Shown here piece by piece: positions 18,978 through 30,200 of a stretch of DNA of 64,000 nt. Both the position numbers and the translations under genes were made by a program. The stretch lies in NCBI GenBank assembly GCA_030762175.1, contig CM060831.1, forward strand, positions 141,859,001 to 141,923,000, in the 5' to 3' direction. The notes beneath the pieces are model-generated. The model was not told the origin of the DNA. It searched no databases and saw only the letters and a program-made list of their open reading frames with translations. How positions within the stretch are numbered: the stretch's first letter is position 1; each line of letters starts with the position of its first letter. The stretch is from Metallyticus violacea. Taxonomy: Eukaryota; Arthropoda; Insecta; Mantodea; Metallyticidae.

Positions 18978-20224
18978 TGTCGACAAATATTTTAAACTTT
19001 CAAATAACAACGAATGGCAGGTACGCCAGGTGAAAGTTAACCAGCCAATAATGTATGTTTCAATTTTTAAAGAAAGGCGCAAGGTTTGCGCGTGCCTTTT
19101 GTTGTCTGCTAATCACCGATTGTTTATTTCAATTTAATATACCGAGGGTGCCAAAATGTGTACACACTTTTACAATAGATATCTATTTAATATATTTCAA
19201 AAGTTGAACCGAAAAACAACAGTAATGTGTAGTATGATGTTCTGTAAGCAGATGCGACTCACATACATTATGATAGCATTGCTACGTGACAGGTAAATCA
19301 ACAATGAGCAAATGAAGCCAAGATTATCGTATGATGTTCTGTAAACACATTACGTTATGCTAGCGTTGCTACAACAAAATGGAGCCAAGATTATCGTTTG
19401 AACAGCAGAAAGCAATTTTTAAGTGGTATTGGAATACCGAGATTGTTGTTGAAGTTCAAAGGCAATGCAGACGCCATCTAACCGGATGTAACTCCGTCGG
19501 ACTTCTACCTATGGGGAACTCTTAAGGATGTTGCATACCGTAGAAAACCAGCTACACTGGCTTCGGGAAGAAATTGAAAGGGCATGTGCTGCAATTGCTG
19601 AGGACACTTTCGCAAACGTTGCTCAACGTACTCAGAAGTGTATCGAAGCCGATGGTGGACATTTTGAGCAACTATTGTAACTGTAAAAGTCTAAGATGAT
19701 TAGCGCTCATCATTTCCTGTTTGTGTGAATTTAGTTTTGTTATGTTAACACAGTTTTTTCTTTTCTTTCTTTTGGCACCCTCTGTATAAGGGAGAGTTTG
19801 CTCGACTGGGGGCAAGCAGTGCTAAATACTATAGGCCGCGAGACTCCTCATTTTCAAGTTCTACAGCCGCCGAGATGAGCAGTTGTACGATTTACACGCG
19901 GCGAGACGCAGTTATAAGATATACACCGCGACAGAAGTAAATTCATTGTAAATTCGACTTTCAGTTTGACGCGTCGCGGCACTCATCTATAAGTTTCACA
20001 TGCGGCAAATAAGTTTTTAAGTCAATCGTAAGCATAACGCGAAAGATTTTAAATATAATACAGTACCAATATATGTACGATGTCTCATTGCGTGCTCATT
20101 CACACCATTGAATTCCTCTCGCCGTCCCGTTGAGTACGAGTCAATAAAATAGCCGAATTCACCCTGAGAAATTGTCATTTAAGCGTGGACAATAACACCA
20201 CCCATACCAAACCGCTTCAAAATT
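18978..20224 (+). mobile_element. LTR of a retrotransposon, plus orientation, split by a mariner-type element
   Basis: It starts near TGTCGACAAATATTTTAAAC and ends CGCTTCAAAATT directly before a tRNA-Lys-type primer binding site. Its sequence recurs inverted at 22,066-22,964. Matching blocks include AACCAGCCAAT, AAGGCACGCGC in inverted form, GTTTCACATGCG, GAGTACCAATATAT-like and CAATAAAATAGC, the last containing an AATAAA-type polyadenylation signal. The element at 19,142-19,784 is inserted in it, leaving about 600 bp of LTR. Its origin is a retrotransposon; the superfamily is unresolved. Confidence 0.7.
19142..19784 (+). mobile_element. Internally deleted Tc1/mariner element (MITE-like), 643 bp
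   Basis: The ends are inverted: CCGAGGGTGCCAAAATGT at 19142 and the complement of CAGAGGGTGCCAAAA at 19784, flanked by TA. Near 19,400 it keeps the DNA-binding start (LSFEQQKAIFKWYWNTE-like). It then jumps to the C-terminal block reading DFYLWGTLKDV (about 19,500). The central catalytic part is deleted. The copy at 49,425-50,240 is the same family with a smaller deletion. It is inserted in the LTR at 18,978-20,224. Confidence 0.75.
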
Positions 20225-20240
20225 TGGCGCCCAACGTGGC
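20225..20240 (+). other. Retrotransposon primer binding site (tRNA-Lys type)
   Basis: TGGCGCCCAACGTGGC follows the LTR directly. This is the complement of the 3' end of tRNA-Lys(CTT), the usual minus-strand primer for many retroelements. It fixes the LTR's 3' boundary and its orientation. Confidence 0.75.
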
Positions 20241-21099
20241 TGACATACTAAATCGCTACATAATTTAGGCAAATGTTGGAATGGATCTTTCCTCCAAAGC
20301 GTTATCCGCTCTCCCATTCCATGTCATTTCATTTCGTTAGTTCTGTTAGAAGGTAGAAAGCTATGGCCTAGTTGGGCTCTGTGCAGTGTGATAGTGGCTT
20401 GCGCTTTGTAAAGATTTTGCCCCGGTAGGTTTCTGGTATGGAAGTGACCCTTCTGAGTGAAAGTGGGGGTGTTCTATGTACAAACGAGCAACTCTTTCTC
20501 AAGGCTGAAGAACAGCTCATGACAACCCAATTCGACCCATTTCAACACATCGCTGGGGCAATGTTTGGATAGCAGATCAAGGTAACAGGAGAACTGGATG
20601 GAGGAAGGTCAGGAATCTCCTGAAGGATATGGAACGCAGCATACAATCGCGCAATGTGGGGAGACCTCGTTGGAGGTGCAGACAGATTTAAAATCTGTGT
20701 GGGAGAGGAAGCTGTATTTCGAAATAGGGTCCAGACTCATTAAACAGGGACTCGCATGGTTTAGACGGCGGCAGTTCAGGTGAACATGGAGATAATTTAC
20801 TACGTACAGAGGAAGAATCATGATCACACACCCTAGCAAACCGCAACACTGAGATGTGGAAGAAAAAAAACCACCTGTCACCTTCCTTTCCTGACTCTTA
20901 ACAGAGGACAAGGGGCATGCTGGGCTCTGCTGGCGGGCAAAGATGAGCAGGTAGGCAAATTCATATCGAAAGTGAGACAGCTCAGGTCTGTAAAGGCTGA
21001 AAACCGGGCGGAGGGGTAAGGGGAACTACACTGAATAAAAATGTATATATAGATAATGTATTAGCTTATTCTTTTGACAAGGCGGAAGGTTCTGGGTGT

Positions 21100-21108
21100 G
21101 TATATTCA

Positions 21109-21168
<60 letters not shown>
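21100..21168. repeat. (TTA)n microsatellite
   Basis: About 22 TTA units. The frame across it translates as a tyrosine run and is not a gene. Confidence 0.95.
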
Positions 21169-21959
21169 TTAACTACATACGCAATGGAGGCATGAAATAT
21201 TTACTAATCTATTTAAGTAATGTACTTTTTGTGTATTACGAAAGCCACATACCCCAGCGAAGGTTGCCAAGTCAGTATCATGTATGTTAATTCCACTAAA
21301 TTCACTCATTCATACACTTATGCAAAAAACAAACGTTAAATAACCAACTTATGCATCAACCTAATATTTTTGGAGAGTAGTGAGTGATAGAAGATTTGAC
21401 ATAATAGGACACATTCAAAAGCCTTCTTATGTAACAAGAAATATTTTGGTACAATGTACACCCCTTAGTAGGGCCATGTCTAATGAAATTAATGAATCGC
21501 CTGTATAATCGTAGGCGGATGAGGTGAGAAAAAAGCGGTAGAAAAACATAAGAGGTTTTTCCACATAAGATATAAGCTACTACCGATAGTGTTTTGTTAT
21601 TCTTTCATTGCATATATCTTAGGTGTTTCAAGCACTCATCAAGTAGACCTTACTAAGAACGTTCTGAAAAGAAATTGCTACCGTGGTTTCATTGCTGATA
21701 ACGCTCACTTTAGACGTTTAGATATTTTTGAACGATTATATTTTTATATTGTATTATATCGATGTTCTTGATTTGACACTTACGTTGATTATCACATGAT
21801 GCATGGCTACTATAGAAACACACTCGTAGCAGCGCTGTCATAGCCAATGTATATTACTGTTACTCATTTCTATAATTTGCGATTTTACTTTCTAATGTTA
21901 TTGTTTAAAATCCGTAAAATGTTCGCATTTTAAAGATTTTTGGCAACCAGGCAAAGTTT

Positions 21960-21960
21960 C

Positions 21961-21996
<36 letters not shown>
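21960..21996. repeat. (TTA)n microsatellite
   Basis: About 12 ATT/TTA units near the minus-strand retrotransposon end. Confidence 0.9.
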
Positions 21997-22046
21997 AGCT
22001 ATTTAGTAGTACCCAACAATTAGAGCCCAATTATGAAACTATTTTT

Positions 22047-22065
22047 GGCCCCACGTTGGGCGCCA
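22047..22065 (-). other. Retrotransposon primer binding site, minus strand, with a second copy nearby
   Basis: GGCCCCACGTTGGGCGCCA reads on the minus strand as TGGCGCCCAACGTGGGGC plus one base, a full match to the tRNA-Lys(CTT) 3' end. A degenerate second copy with its LTR-end context (CCCCAGGTTGGGCACCA then AATTTTGAAGCG) lies about 50 bp further on at 22,101-22,128, so the LTR/primer-site junction is duplicated. Confidence 0.75.
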
Positions 22066-22964
22066 AATTTTGAAGCGCTTTAATAGGCTCCGGCTGAGTG
22101 CCCCAGGTTGGGCACCAATTTTGAAGCGATGTTATCGATGACGAGTGTCCTCATGATATGATACCAATTTTCAGGCGATTTGGCAAATTGATGAATGATC
22201 GCTTCGTTGTTGTTGCCTGCACTTCAATGAAAACAATTTCTCATTGTGAATTTTGCTATTTTGTTGATCCGCGCTCAACAGGACTAGGAGAAGAGTTCAA
22301 CAATAGAAATAAACAGGCGACGTGACATAATATATTGGTACTCTATTATGGCCAAAATCTTTCTCGTCCTCTGGTGTTTTGCGTACGATAGACTTAGCTA
22401 CGTAGAATGTAAATTTAGTTGTCGCATGTGAAACTTATAGATGAGTACCGCGGCGCGTGAAACTGAAAACTACTTACTTGATGTATTGAAATTGCGTAAC
22501 GAATAACTGCTTCTCAGCTTAGTATCAGCTTAAAAACTGCATAACTGATGTATCATAACTGCGTGCCCGCGTCCGAAATAGGAAAGGTTATATGCGTCTG
22601 AGCTGATTCTGTGAACTGCTTGCGTCAGCAATGTCGAATTTATAATGAGTACTGCGAATTGTTTGTATCTAGCCGAGTGTAGATCTTATAACTGCGTTTG
22701 AGAACTGAGAACTATTAAATAAGTTGCGTTTCATCGCGTCTGCAACTTAGACTGTTTGTGTCTCGCCGCGTGTAAAACTTCAAACTGAGTGCGCCAACCC
22801 AGCAAACGCTTCCTTTTAACGATTGTCAAGGCGCCACAAAGGCACGCGCAAATTTCGCTCCTATCTTTAAAAGTTCAAACATACATTTGTCATTGGCTGG
22901 TTCAAGTTCACATGCCCCACGTATCATTCGCTATTTTTTTAAAGTGTAAAACATTTTGTTGACC
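22066..22964 (-). mobile_element. LTR of a retrotransposon, minus orientation
   Basis: About 0.9 kb, homologous in inverted orientation to the LTR at 18,978-20,224. Shared landmarks include GCTATTTTGTTG (inverted polyadenylation-signal region), CGCATGTGAAAC, ATTGGCTGGTTCAAG and AAGGCACGCGCAAA. Its middle (22,440-22,790) carries short degenerate repeats around GCCGCGTGTAAAAC / GCCGAGTGTAGATC, longer than in the other LTR. No second LTR in the same orientation lies in the window. Confidence 0.7.
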
Positions 22965-25210
22965 TTTGCTAATTTAAAGGCTACCAGTACAACGGCCTGT
23001 CGGAGTCTAAGCCCCAAACGAATTTTTAAGTCCTTCAGTTTATTAACCCTATAACAGCAGTATTTTTTGTTTAAAGGCTTCTCATTGAACCCTAGGATTT
23101 CTTCCTGTTGTATAATTTTATGATACTCTTGCCTTTCCAAGCTACTGCAACGGAAAATTCTTACACTGAAGTTAAAGCTTATGGCACAAATGTATACATA
23201 ATATTTATATTACTAATTACAATGCCAAAATATGATGATTTGGCAAACATGAATATACATTGTAATTATATTTCAACAGAGGGTGTGGATCGGATGAAAT
23301 GTTGTACTATTTAAGTGGATAGAAATTAAATTTTATTATGTATTGTATTATTTACATTGCTCATCGCGGTTTCGAAATCACGCCTTGGTGCAATTAGAGA
23401 AATTATATAGTAACTGTTACTGCTTCTAAAATTTATTTTATAAGAAATTGTTTTGGCAACCCTAAAACCATGTCAGGCTGCAAGAAAATTAATAACAGCT
23501 GATACCCATATTGCATATAATTTAAGCTCCCCCCCCCAAATATAATCAGGGTACAGCACAAGACTTGCTTCTAAAGATAATCTCAACCTTAAAAGATATA
23601 TAGAAGTAGATAATATATTTCTGTCTCTCTCTAACGCCTACATGTAATTAACTCCGTCCTTGTTCTATTCTAAGGCTGTCGCCAAGTGCTAATGACATGG
23701 TGTAAATATTCAGTCATTATAATTTTGATTCTGTGCATATTATATGCCGAATATTTTTCTCTATCAATTAATATCATTATTATAGTCAACATAGATTCTC
23801 ATCAACCTAATTTCTAAATAAAATGCTTTTTCAGTAATATTCATTTGGTTACATGTTTATCACGCAGTACCTGATAAACTAACGGTTAAACACGCCAGTA
23901 TTTTTTTTCCTCCCTGAGCTAGAGTAAACCTGATTGCTGATACCTGTCTAGTTTTCGTTTCTTTTTTTATTAATAAAAAGAATGTTATACTCTTTAAAAT
24001 CAAATATTTTCGGTAAATGTATGTAGTAGAAAAGTTAGGCAGGGAGAACTTTTTCGTTATTGGATTCACAGCGGAAACCAAGCGAGAGAAAATATTGGAG
24101 ACAGTTTTTAAAAGAAACCGGAATAATTGTGTAACTTATTGCATTCGTTGTTTATTGACGGACAAAGGTCGCCCACCTATTCAGCTAGCAGGTTTAACAC
24201 TGTCAGTTCGTAAGGAGTTTGTGAACGTTCAGAACATACAGCATGCTGTGATGTGTATGTAGGTTATTTATTTAACATTATGCATAAATATTTAGTTTAA
24301 CAATTTTGTAGCAGAATGCACTGATGTACTTTTACCCGCCCTTGCAACAGATTTTTGCAGTGACAGTTCTAATCGAGCAACAATATCAAATACATGACAC
24401 TTTCGTCTTATTTTCTTTTTCCTACGCTAAATTATTATTTTAAATTAAGGTGAAATCAGAGGCCCTATATTGCTAAATGCGAAATTGTTCATTTTATGTA
24501 CTTTTTTTTCTCAGAAAATGTTATAGATACCTCAATGTAACTTTTAATCCTTATTTTTTAATACATTATAAGTTCTGAGCTCTAGGTTAGAAATGTGCCT
24601 TATAAAAATAACATATTATTTTTGTAACATACTCCTTTTTTACAAAAATAAAATTATATTAATATTCATGTACAAAAAAGTTCTGATACAAATGACCTTA
24701 AACTACAGCTCAGCAATGAATGCAATAATGTAAATCAAATGTAAAAAATTCATGCTTCTATCTTCATTAGTTTATGAGAAAATGGTACATATGTTGTGAA
24801 TTTTTCACTTGCAATTAAAATAGGGTTAATGTTAATACAACTAATTGTCAATTTACGTACTACTCCATTTCTTGCATCTGTATCTTCACACAAATTAATA
24901 TTACCACCACACGCATTACAGGAGGCAGTTTCACTCGACATAATAATTAAAATGTTTAATATTTCTTTTGTTGGCTTCAATATCTTTCATATGATTAGCA
25001 GATATCTTTTTCTTGGAAGCACTAGGGAGAGTGTAAGTAATTGGTTAAGATTTACTGAATTATTCTCTTCAGAAATAGACCTATTATTTTGTCATCACCC
25101 GCACTTTACTGGATAGGTTTTTAAATACATATTTTCTTTGTATTTTTTTATTTTTTATAAATCGTGGTGCGCCTTAGATGTATTTAGAAAATAAAACTGG
25201 GATGTATAGC
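22965..25210. other. Intronic stretch, nothing recognised
   Basis: AT-rich. Frames at 23,108-23,314, 24,017-24,262 and 24,796-25,116 have no family I recognise, no conserved motif and no in-phase splice context for the host gene. A poly-C run lies at about 23,529-23,537. Confidence 0.35.
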
Positions 25211-25214
25211 TTGC

Positions 25215-25220
<6 letters not shown>

Positions 25221-25258
<38 letters not shown>
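25221..25258. repeat. Poly-A run, about 38 bp
   Basis: A long pure A run. It could be the tail of an unrecognised plus-strand retroposon ending here. Confidence 0.9.
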
Positions 25259-25260
<2 letters not shown>

Positions 25261-25361
25261 AAACTTTCCAATGCTTCAAAACTTAAACACACAAGCACCC
25301 ATTATTGTTATTGACTTTTGAAACAGTAATATACCTACAAAATATATAAAACCAGAGCCTA

Positions 25362-25622
25362 CCGCCACGGGTGGCCGAGGTCGTTAAGGCGCGGACTCGT
25401 GAGCGGGAGGTCTGGGGTTCGAATCCCTCCAAGACCATCCTCCCTGACTGAGGTTTTCTCCAGGTTTTCCTCAGTCCTCATAAATGACAAATGCCTAATG
25501 CCTAATTTAGGCCCGGAACGTTTCCTTCCTTAAAAATAATCCTTCCCCAATTTATCATTTCATCTCGTGTATCCACCTCCTATGGTGCCTCAGAAGTAAA
25601 ACCATAGTCTTCTATTAAAAGA
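25362..25622 (+). mobile_element. SINE-A copy
   Basis: An intact head (TGGCCGAGGTCGTTAAGGCG, GGTTCGAATCC) and typical body. Part of the GGGGAGGTACCC block is deleted after AAATGCC, and the 3' domain is shortened (CCACCTCCTATGGTGCCTCAG). Confidence 0.85.
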
Positions 25623-26204
25623 TTCCAGAGATATTTTCATTTTTATGCAACAGAGCGAGGTATTAAAAAAAAGTAATTTGACACATAAAACACATTACAT
25701 AATTAAAAAAACTAACAATTGGAAAATTTAATAAATTATATATTAAATTAAGCAGAAAATTCAAATAATTATTTAAAACTAGGAACAAATTTTGATTTTT
25801 AATCAAATTTGTATTTCTTACATTGCCTTAAAGCACTATTATCCGAACTGTAGATCTATCACGAGGATAAAACCAGCGTAAAATCATTATTGAAATTCTG
25901 TACGACATGCACATGATTCCTTTCTTAAAAAGCTACAGGAAACGAAGAAGCGTTCTTCAGCATTAAATCCTTGAAGCAAGGCAAACAGAGAAATGAAACA
26001 CTAACTCCTCACCGTTTCGAACTTAAACATTAACCATCTTTATCAGTGACAATGCATTTTCATAACAGTCGGCGGATGTAGCTGTGACCTGCCAACTTCA
26101 TACCCGAGCTGCTGGCGGAGCAAAACAAAACAAACGGCCGATACTATGTTATTGATGAGTTGTGGGGAAAAATATTTGCTTAAAATAAGAATTGACATGG
26201 TATC

Positions 26205-26318
26205 TAGCACGTAAAAGAACCTTAAGCATGAAAGAACAGGTTTCTGAGCAAAATTTATCTGCCGTTTCACGCCCTGAATTGAATGGGACGCTAATGATCT
26301 GAGATGTTCAAGAGAAAC
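26205..26318 (+). mobile_element. SINE-B, 3' half only
   Basis: It begins within the body (GCACGTAAAAGAACCTTAAG) and continues through CTGAGCAAAATTTATCTGCC and GGGACGCTAATGATCTGAG to the A-rich end. It is a 5'-truncated copy. Confidence 0.8.
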
Positions 26319-26440
26319 AAACCAACAAAATCAACGGCATGGGTTAGACAGTATCATATTTAGCATTGTCTGTGTTAAGGAAAAGGACATAATCTTCATT
26401 GATAATAGTTACGAACGGGTATATCTGTCTTGCTTTAACC

Positions 26441-26716
26441 CACCGCCACAGGTGGCCGAGGTCGTTAAGGCGCGGACTCGTGAGCGGGAGGGGGGTTCGA
26501 ATACCGCCAGAACCGTCCTCCCTGACTGAGGTTTTTTCCAGGTTTTCCTCAGTCCTCATAAATGGCAAATGCCGGGCAGGTATCCTAAACTTAGGCCTGG
26601 AACGATTCCTTCCTTAAAAATAAATTCTTTCCGAATACATAATTTCATTTCACGTATCATCATCGTCCACGCCTGTGGTGTCTCTGTAGCAAAAACGGGC
26701 GTTAAACACTATTCAT
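26441..26716 (+). mobile_element. SINE-A copy with target-site duplication
   Basis: A complete head (TGGCCGAGGTCGTTAAGGCG, GGTTCGAATACC), body and 3' domain. A 13-bp direct repeat with one mismatch flanks it: TCTTGCTTTAACC (26428-26440) and TCTTACTTTAACC (26717-26729). It lies 120 bp after a SINE-B fragment. Confidence 0.85.
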
Positions 26717-26729
26717 TCTTACTTTAACC

Positions 26730-28351
26730 TTACTGGCGATGCCTATACTTTTTGAAATATCATTTAATCTGTTGGATCCTTAGGCTTCCTTATGCAAAGG
26801 AGTGGTAACATAATATCCTGCTCACATCATTCATTAAGACTCTCTTCATCTCGCTCCAAAACCCTCTTTCGAATCTTTCCTTTCGTTGCTAACCCTTAAT
26901 GTCATATGAAGTAATATATTAAGGAAAATTGCAAAAATGTCCCTCCTAACTACAAATTTTAGTAAGAAAGGTTTAATACACACTAAAGTTTCATCATTAG
27001 CTTCAAAACTTGCACAGTAAGACATACAAGAGCAACCCATGTGGTACTAACACTTACTATTAAACAAGTTCCTGGTATGATTTCATTAAATCAATATTAA
27101 CTTAATAAAAACAAAAGAAGTAGCATGCTGTAGTTTATTTACTTTCAACTATAAACCACTGTAATGAACCAGATAACTGCAAATTAACAAAATGATGTAT
27201 TTAACACATGAACCACATATTTCTCCATTTTGTCTACTATCGATACCTACATTGGGGTCTGGTAAATATAATGGATCTTGCATGGATCAGATGGGTCCAT
27301 ATACCCCGGACTGTTATCAAAAATAAGTTTAGAATAATTTTAATTGCAACATATTTATAATTTTCACATATACTCCTGGTAAATCAACCTGCCAGTGACA
27401 GAGAGTAAACTTGCGTTACGTAAAGAGAATTATCTAGGTCGAATTCAAGTTGCCTCATCTCATTTGTTATATATACATACAGCTCTTTTGTTACGGAAAT
27501 ATGTTTAGAGTTTACGCTTCCTTTGTAGGCGGACAAGTCCGAGGCGCCCCATCTCACGTGGGCAGCTCGTGCGAGGTCAACGGTGCCCGGAAACCTAAAA
27601 AGACTCCTGCCCAGATAAGCATCCGAACAACGCCTTCGTGTCAAATGTGATAAAGGAGATTGCAAAGCATAATTCGTTCTTTATTTCCAATGACTACACT
27701 GGATGCACATTGTCTGATCGCTGTTGCAGTTTTTCTCTTCGGTTTTATTGTTTTCAGCTATGGGGTGCGTAAATCCCCCCCCCCTATATTAGAGATCTGT
27801 AATTCTGAAATCAAATTTTGAAATAACTCTTAATACAAAAACATTTTAAAATATCTTTATAATGTTATATTTTATACAATTTTTAAAAATTAACATACAT
27901 TTAACTGCTACTTAATAAAAGCATTTGTTATGAAAATAAAAAAATTGCCATTTTTTGGTTATACGATTAATAATTATATAAAAAAACAAAAGAACATAGT
28001 TCTTTGTATGCCTTTCAAATACTTTTTAACAACAGGATAGTTGTTCCATATTACTATGGAACAAAATAATTTGCTAATTAGTCCTTGTTTTATGAAGACA
28101 TTTTATTATTAAAATCAAAATAAAACAGTAATTTTAAGAAAAAAAAATTAAAATCGAAATTCTTATAACATACAGTGAGGTTATTTGAGTTACGGGCCGT
28201 CAGACCACAGTTGCTTAATGTAAAGCAACCGCCGCAGGCGGACAAAGGGAGATAAAGAGGCATCGGGTGTAAAGTTAGTATTTTTATTTTAGTATTTGCA
28301 TTTTTACTAAAAGCATAAAATGATATTGTATTTAAAACATAATAATAAGCA
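26730..28351. other. Intronic stretch, no gene; one short hairpin
   Basis: No exon or transposon recognised. At 28,042-28,063 TGTTCCATA pairs perfectly with TATGGAACA around a 4-bp loop. A GC-rich patch at 27,530-27,640 holds a 93-codon minus-strand frame with no recognised motif. A poly-C run sits at about 27,776-27,784. Confidence 0.4.
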
Positions 28352-28363
28352 CTAACCTGTGTC

Positions 28364-28403
28364 CTGAGCTGTTAAAGAGCGTCCATAAATAAATCAAAAA
28401 AAT
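28364..28403 (+). mobile_element. SINE-B tip: 40-bp 5'-truncated insertion with 12-bp duplication
   Basis: Only the last 40 bases of SINE-B are present (CTGAGCTGTTAAAGAGCGTC, then ATAAATAAATCAAAAAAAT). They are flanked by the perfect direct repeat CTAACCTGTGTC at 28352-28363 and 28404-28415. This is an extreme case of 5' truncation, as expected from target-primed reverse transcription. Confidence 0.8.
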
Positions 28404-28415
28404 CTAACCTGTGTC

Positions 28416-29272
28416 TCAAGAAATGTTGAAAAGAATGCCTCTCAGCAGTGCATCCGGCATGTTACACCAATAAGTTGTTAATGGTAAGAAACCTATTACT
28501 AACATCTGTAATATAAGACAGCTGATATATTGTAAAAGTAAGTATATTTTCTTTATATTGTAATAATCATCAATTGTCATGCGTTTTTATTTAAGCAGAA
28601 ATCAAATGTAGAAAGTTGTGTTTCTATACACAGAAATCGTCCCAGCTAAACTTGAAATTTAAGTTCAGTGTTGAGTTGAAAAGTGTCTTCACATAAACAT
28701 ACGTTGAGTAGTTGGGCGGACGGGAACAGAATATCCTCCATTGTCAACGTAATAACTGCAAAAAAATATGAGCGAGGCCTTCCTTCTACTACCGAGGTAT
28801 ATCCAAGTTCACAAGGTTAATATTTATCTCGTATCTGCTAATTAAAGAACCAGTGTTTAAAATTGGTAGGTTATGCATAAAAAAGTACGTGGGTCTGATT
28901 TAATATATGTAAATTGAGCCGGGTAGATTTGTAAGTTACGTAATAATGTTTTATCAAGATAACATTTCGCAAAAACTGGCACGGAAAAAAAACAAACAAC
29001 AAAACCTTCCTTCTCGCTTCTACAGCCTAAGGGTTAACAGCAGACGTTTTGGCAGTCGTCGAGTAGTGCAAAAATGTAACTACTAGGTATGCTGGTGAAA
29101 ATTAATAGTTGTGTGTGCTCACTATATGCAAGTGCTCACCTGACATCTTCATGCTTTGATTAATATCTCGAAATAATATCTAACACAATTAAAATTTTGG
29201 TCTGCGTCTGCAACTGAAAGCAACCTGGCACGACCAAAGTTCTTAACTTTATCCCTACTCTCACAATCAGTA
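28416..29272. other. Intronic stretch, nothing recognised
   Basis: AT-rich sequence with no supported gene, RNA or repeat, ending at the mariner copy that begins near 29,273. Confidence 0.35.
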
Positions 29273-30200
29273 ATAAGAGGGTCATTTGAAAAGTTCTCTT
29301 AATGAAGCGCAAGTGATGCCATAGCTTTGTGAAAGTCTTCCTATTTTTAATATAGTCTCTTTTGACACTAATATATTTTTTCCAGTGATGCTTCAAACTT
29401 CTTATCCCTCACGAAAGTCAGGTTCCTCAAGGCGTGCAAAATACGGCTCAACCGAGATGCAACTCCTCATCCAACGAAAATGTATTTTCACCAAGGAATT
29501 TTCTCAGTTTAGGAAACAGATGAAGAATATAACGGATGTGGCAGCAAATCGTAGTCCAATTCATTGATTTTCGCCTTTGCTACGACACACTTGTGAGGGC
29601 GAGCGTTGTCTTGATCCAAGATGACATTCTTCTTTGATAAGCCTTCTGGCGTATTTTTGTATTTACTAGGTCCAATGTTTGCATACATCTATCAAGCTCC
29701 AGTGATAGATGTTTCAGTGGGAAGATACCTTGGCATCCCAGCAAAAACCGACTGCATGATCTTCCCTGCTGATTAGGGGCTGAAAAATCACGATGCTTCC
29801 ATTGTCAGTGTGTTGCAGTGCACTCATGCTCCGTCACTGGTCAAAAATCAACACATAAGGTCGGCGAAATCTCTCTGAAAACGGGCTGAGAGCTTTGCAC
29901 TCTGATTCTCTTTTGAACCCGAGTCAGCATTTGCGGCACCCAACTTGCTGATAATTTTTTTAATCACAGTGTGAAATTATTCCCGTTCCCCTGAAATGAC
30001 CAAAGCTTCGCCAATTTCACTCACTTTTAATCGGCGATCCTCCAAAACCATGCCGTGAACATTATTAATGATTTTTGATGTGATAGGTTTTGGTCATCTG
30101 CGTGGGTCTTCTTCAAATCTTTCACTTGTGCGTTTAAATTCCCTGGTCTGCTTGGAAACAGGTGAAAATGAGCAGTGGTCCTGAACCTAACCGCGACGCA
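29273..30200 (-). mobile_element. Mariner remnant, nearly full-length transposase, broken
   Basis: On the minus strand from about 30,150: F-K-R-T-S-E-R-F-E-E-DPRR (linker), MVLEDRRLKVSEIGEAL (second helix-turn-helix), then the region around the first catalytic aspartate (a SREDHAVGFCWDAK block follows it). Next comes ILDQDNARPHKCVVAKAKIN (second catalytic aspartate, about 29,620) and a damaged LLPHPLYSSS. The C-terminal LKHHWKKYISVKRDYI lies near 29,370. The left end GAGGGTCATTTGAAAAGTTC at 29,277 looks like a mariner terminus; the right end is not clear. Stops and frameshifts abolish function. Confidence 0.65.

Larger units (their letters stand above)
20241..22046. other. Region between two facing retrotransposon ends
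   Basis: Both neighbouring primer binding sites point into this stretch, so it should hold the 5' leader and gag starts of two oppositely oriented elements. I cannot recognise gag, protease or reverse transcriptase. The GC-balanced part at 20,350-21,010 has frames of up to 100 codons without a named motif and may be decayed leader or gag. Two TTA microsatellites lie inside. Confidence 0.45.

Noticed and set aside
21096..21290. Reading frame with a tyrosine run
   Set aside because: It is the translation of a TTA microsatellite.
25375..25440. tRNA-like sequences with good A and B boxes, possible tRNA-Ser/Leu genes
   Set aside because: They are the heads of SINE-A copies: the same body follows each one, and the acceptor and anticodon stems do not fold as a functional tRNA.
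26344..26617. Reading frames containing GGIRTP/SGRGVRIPPEPSS-like peptides
   Set aside because: These peptides are the translated B box of SINE-A in either orientation and appear at every copy.
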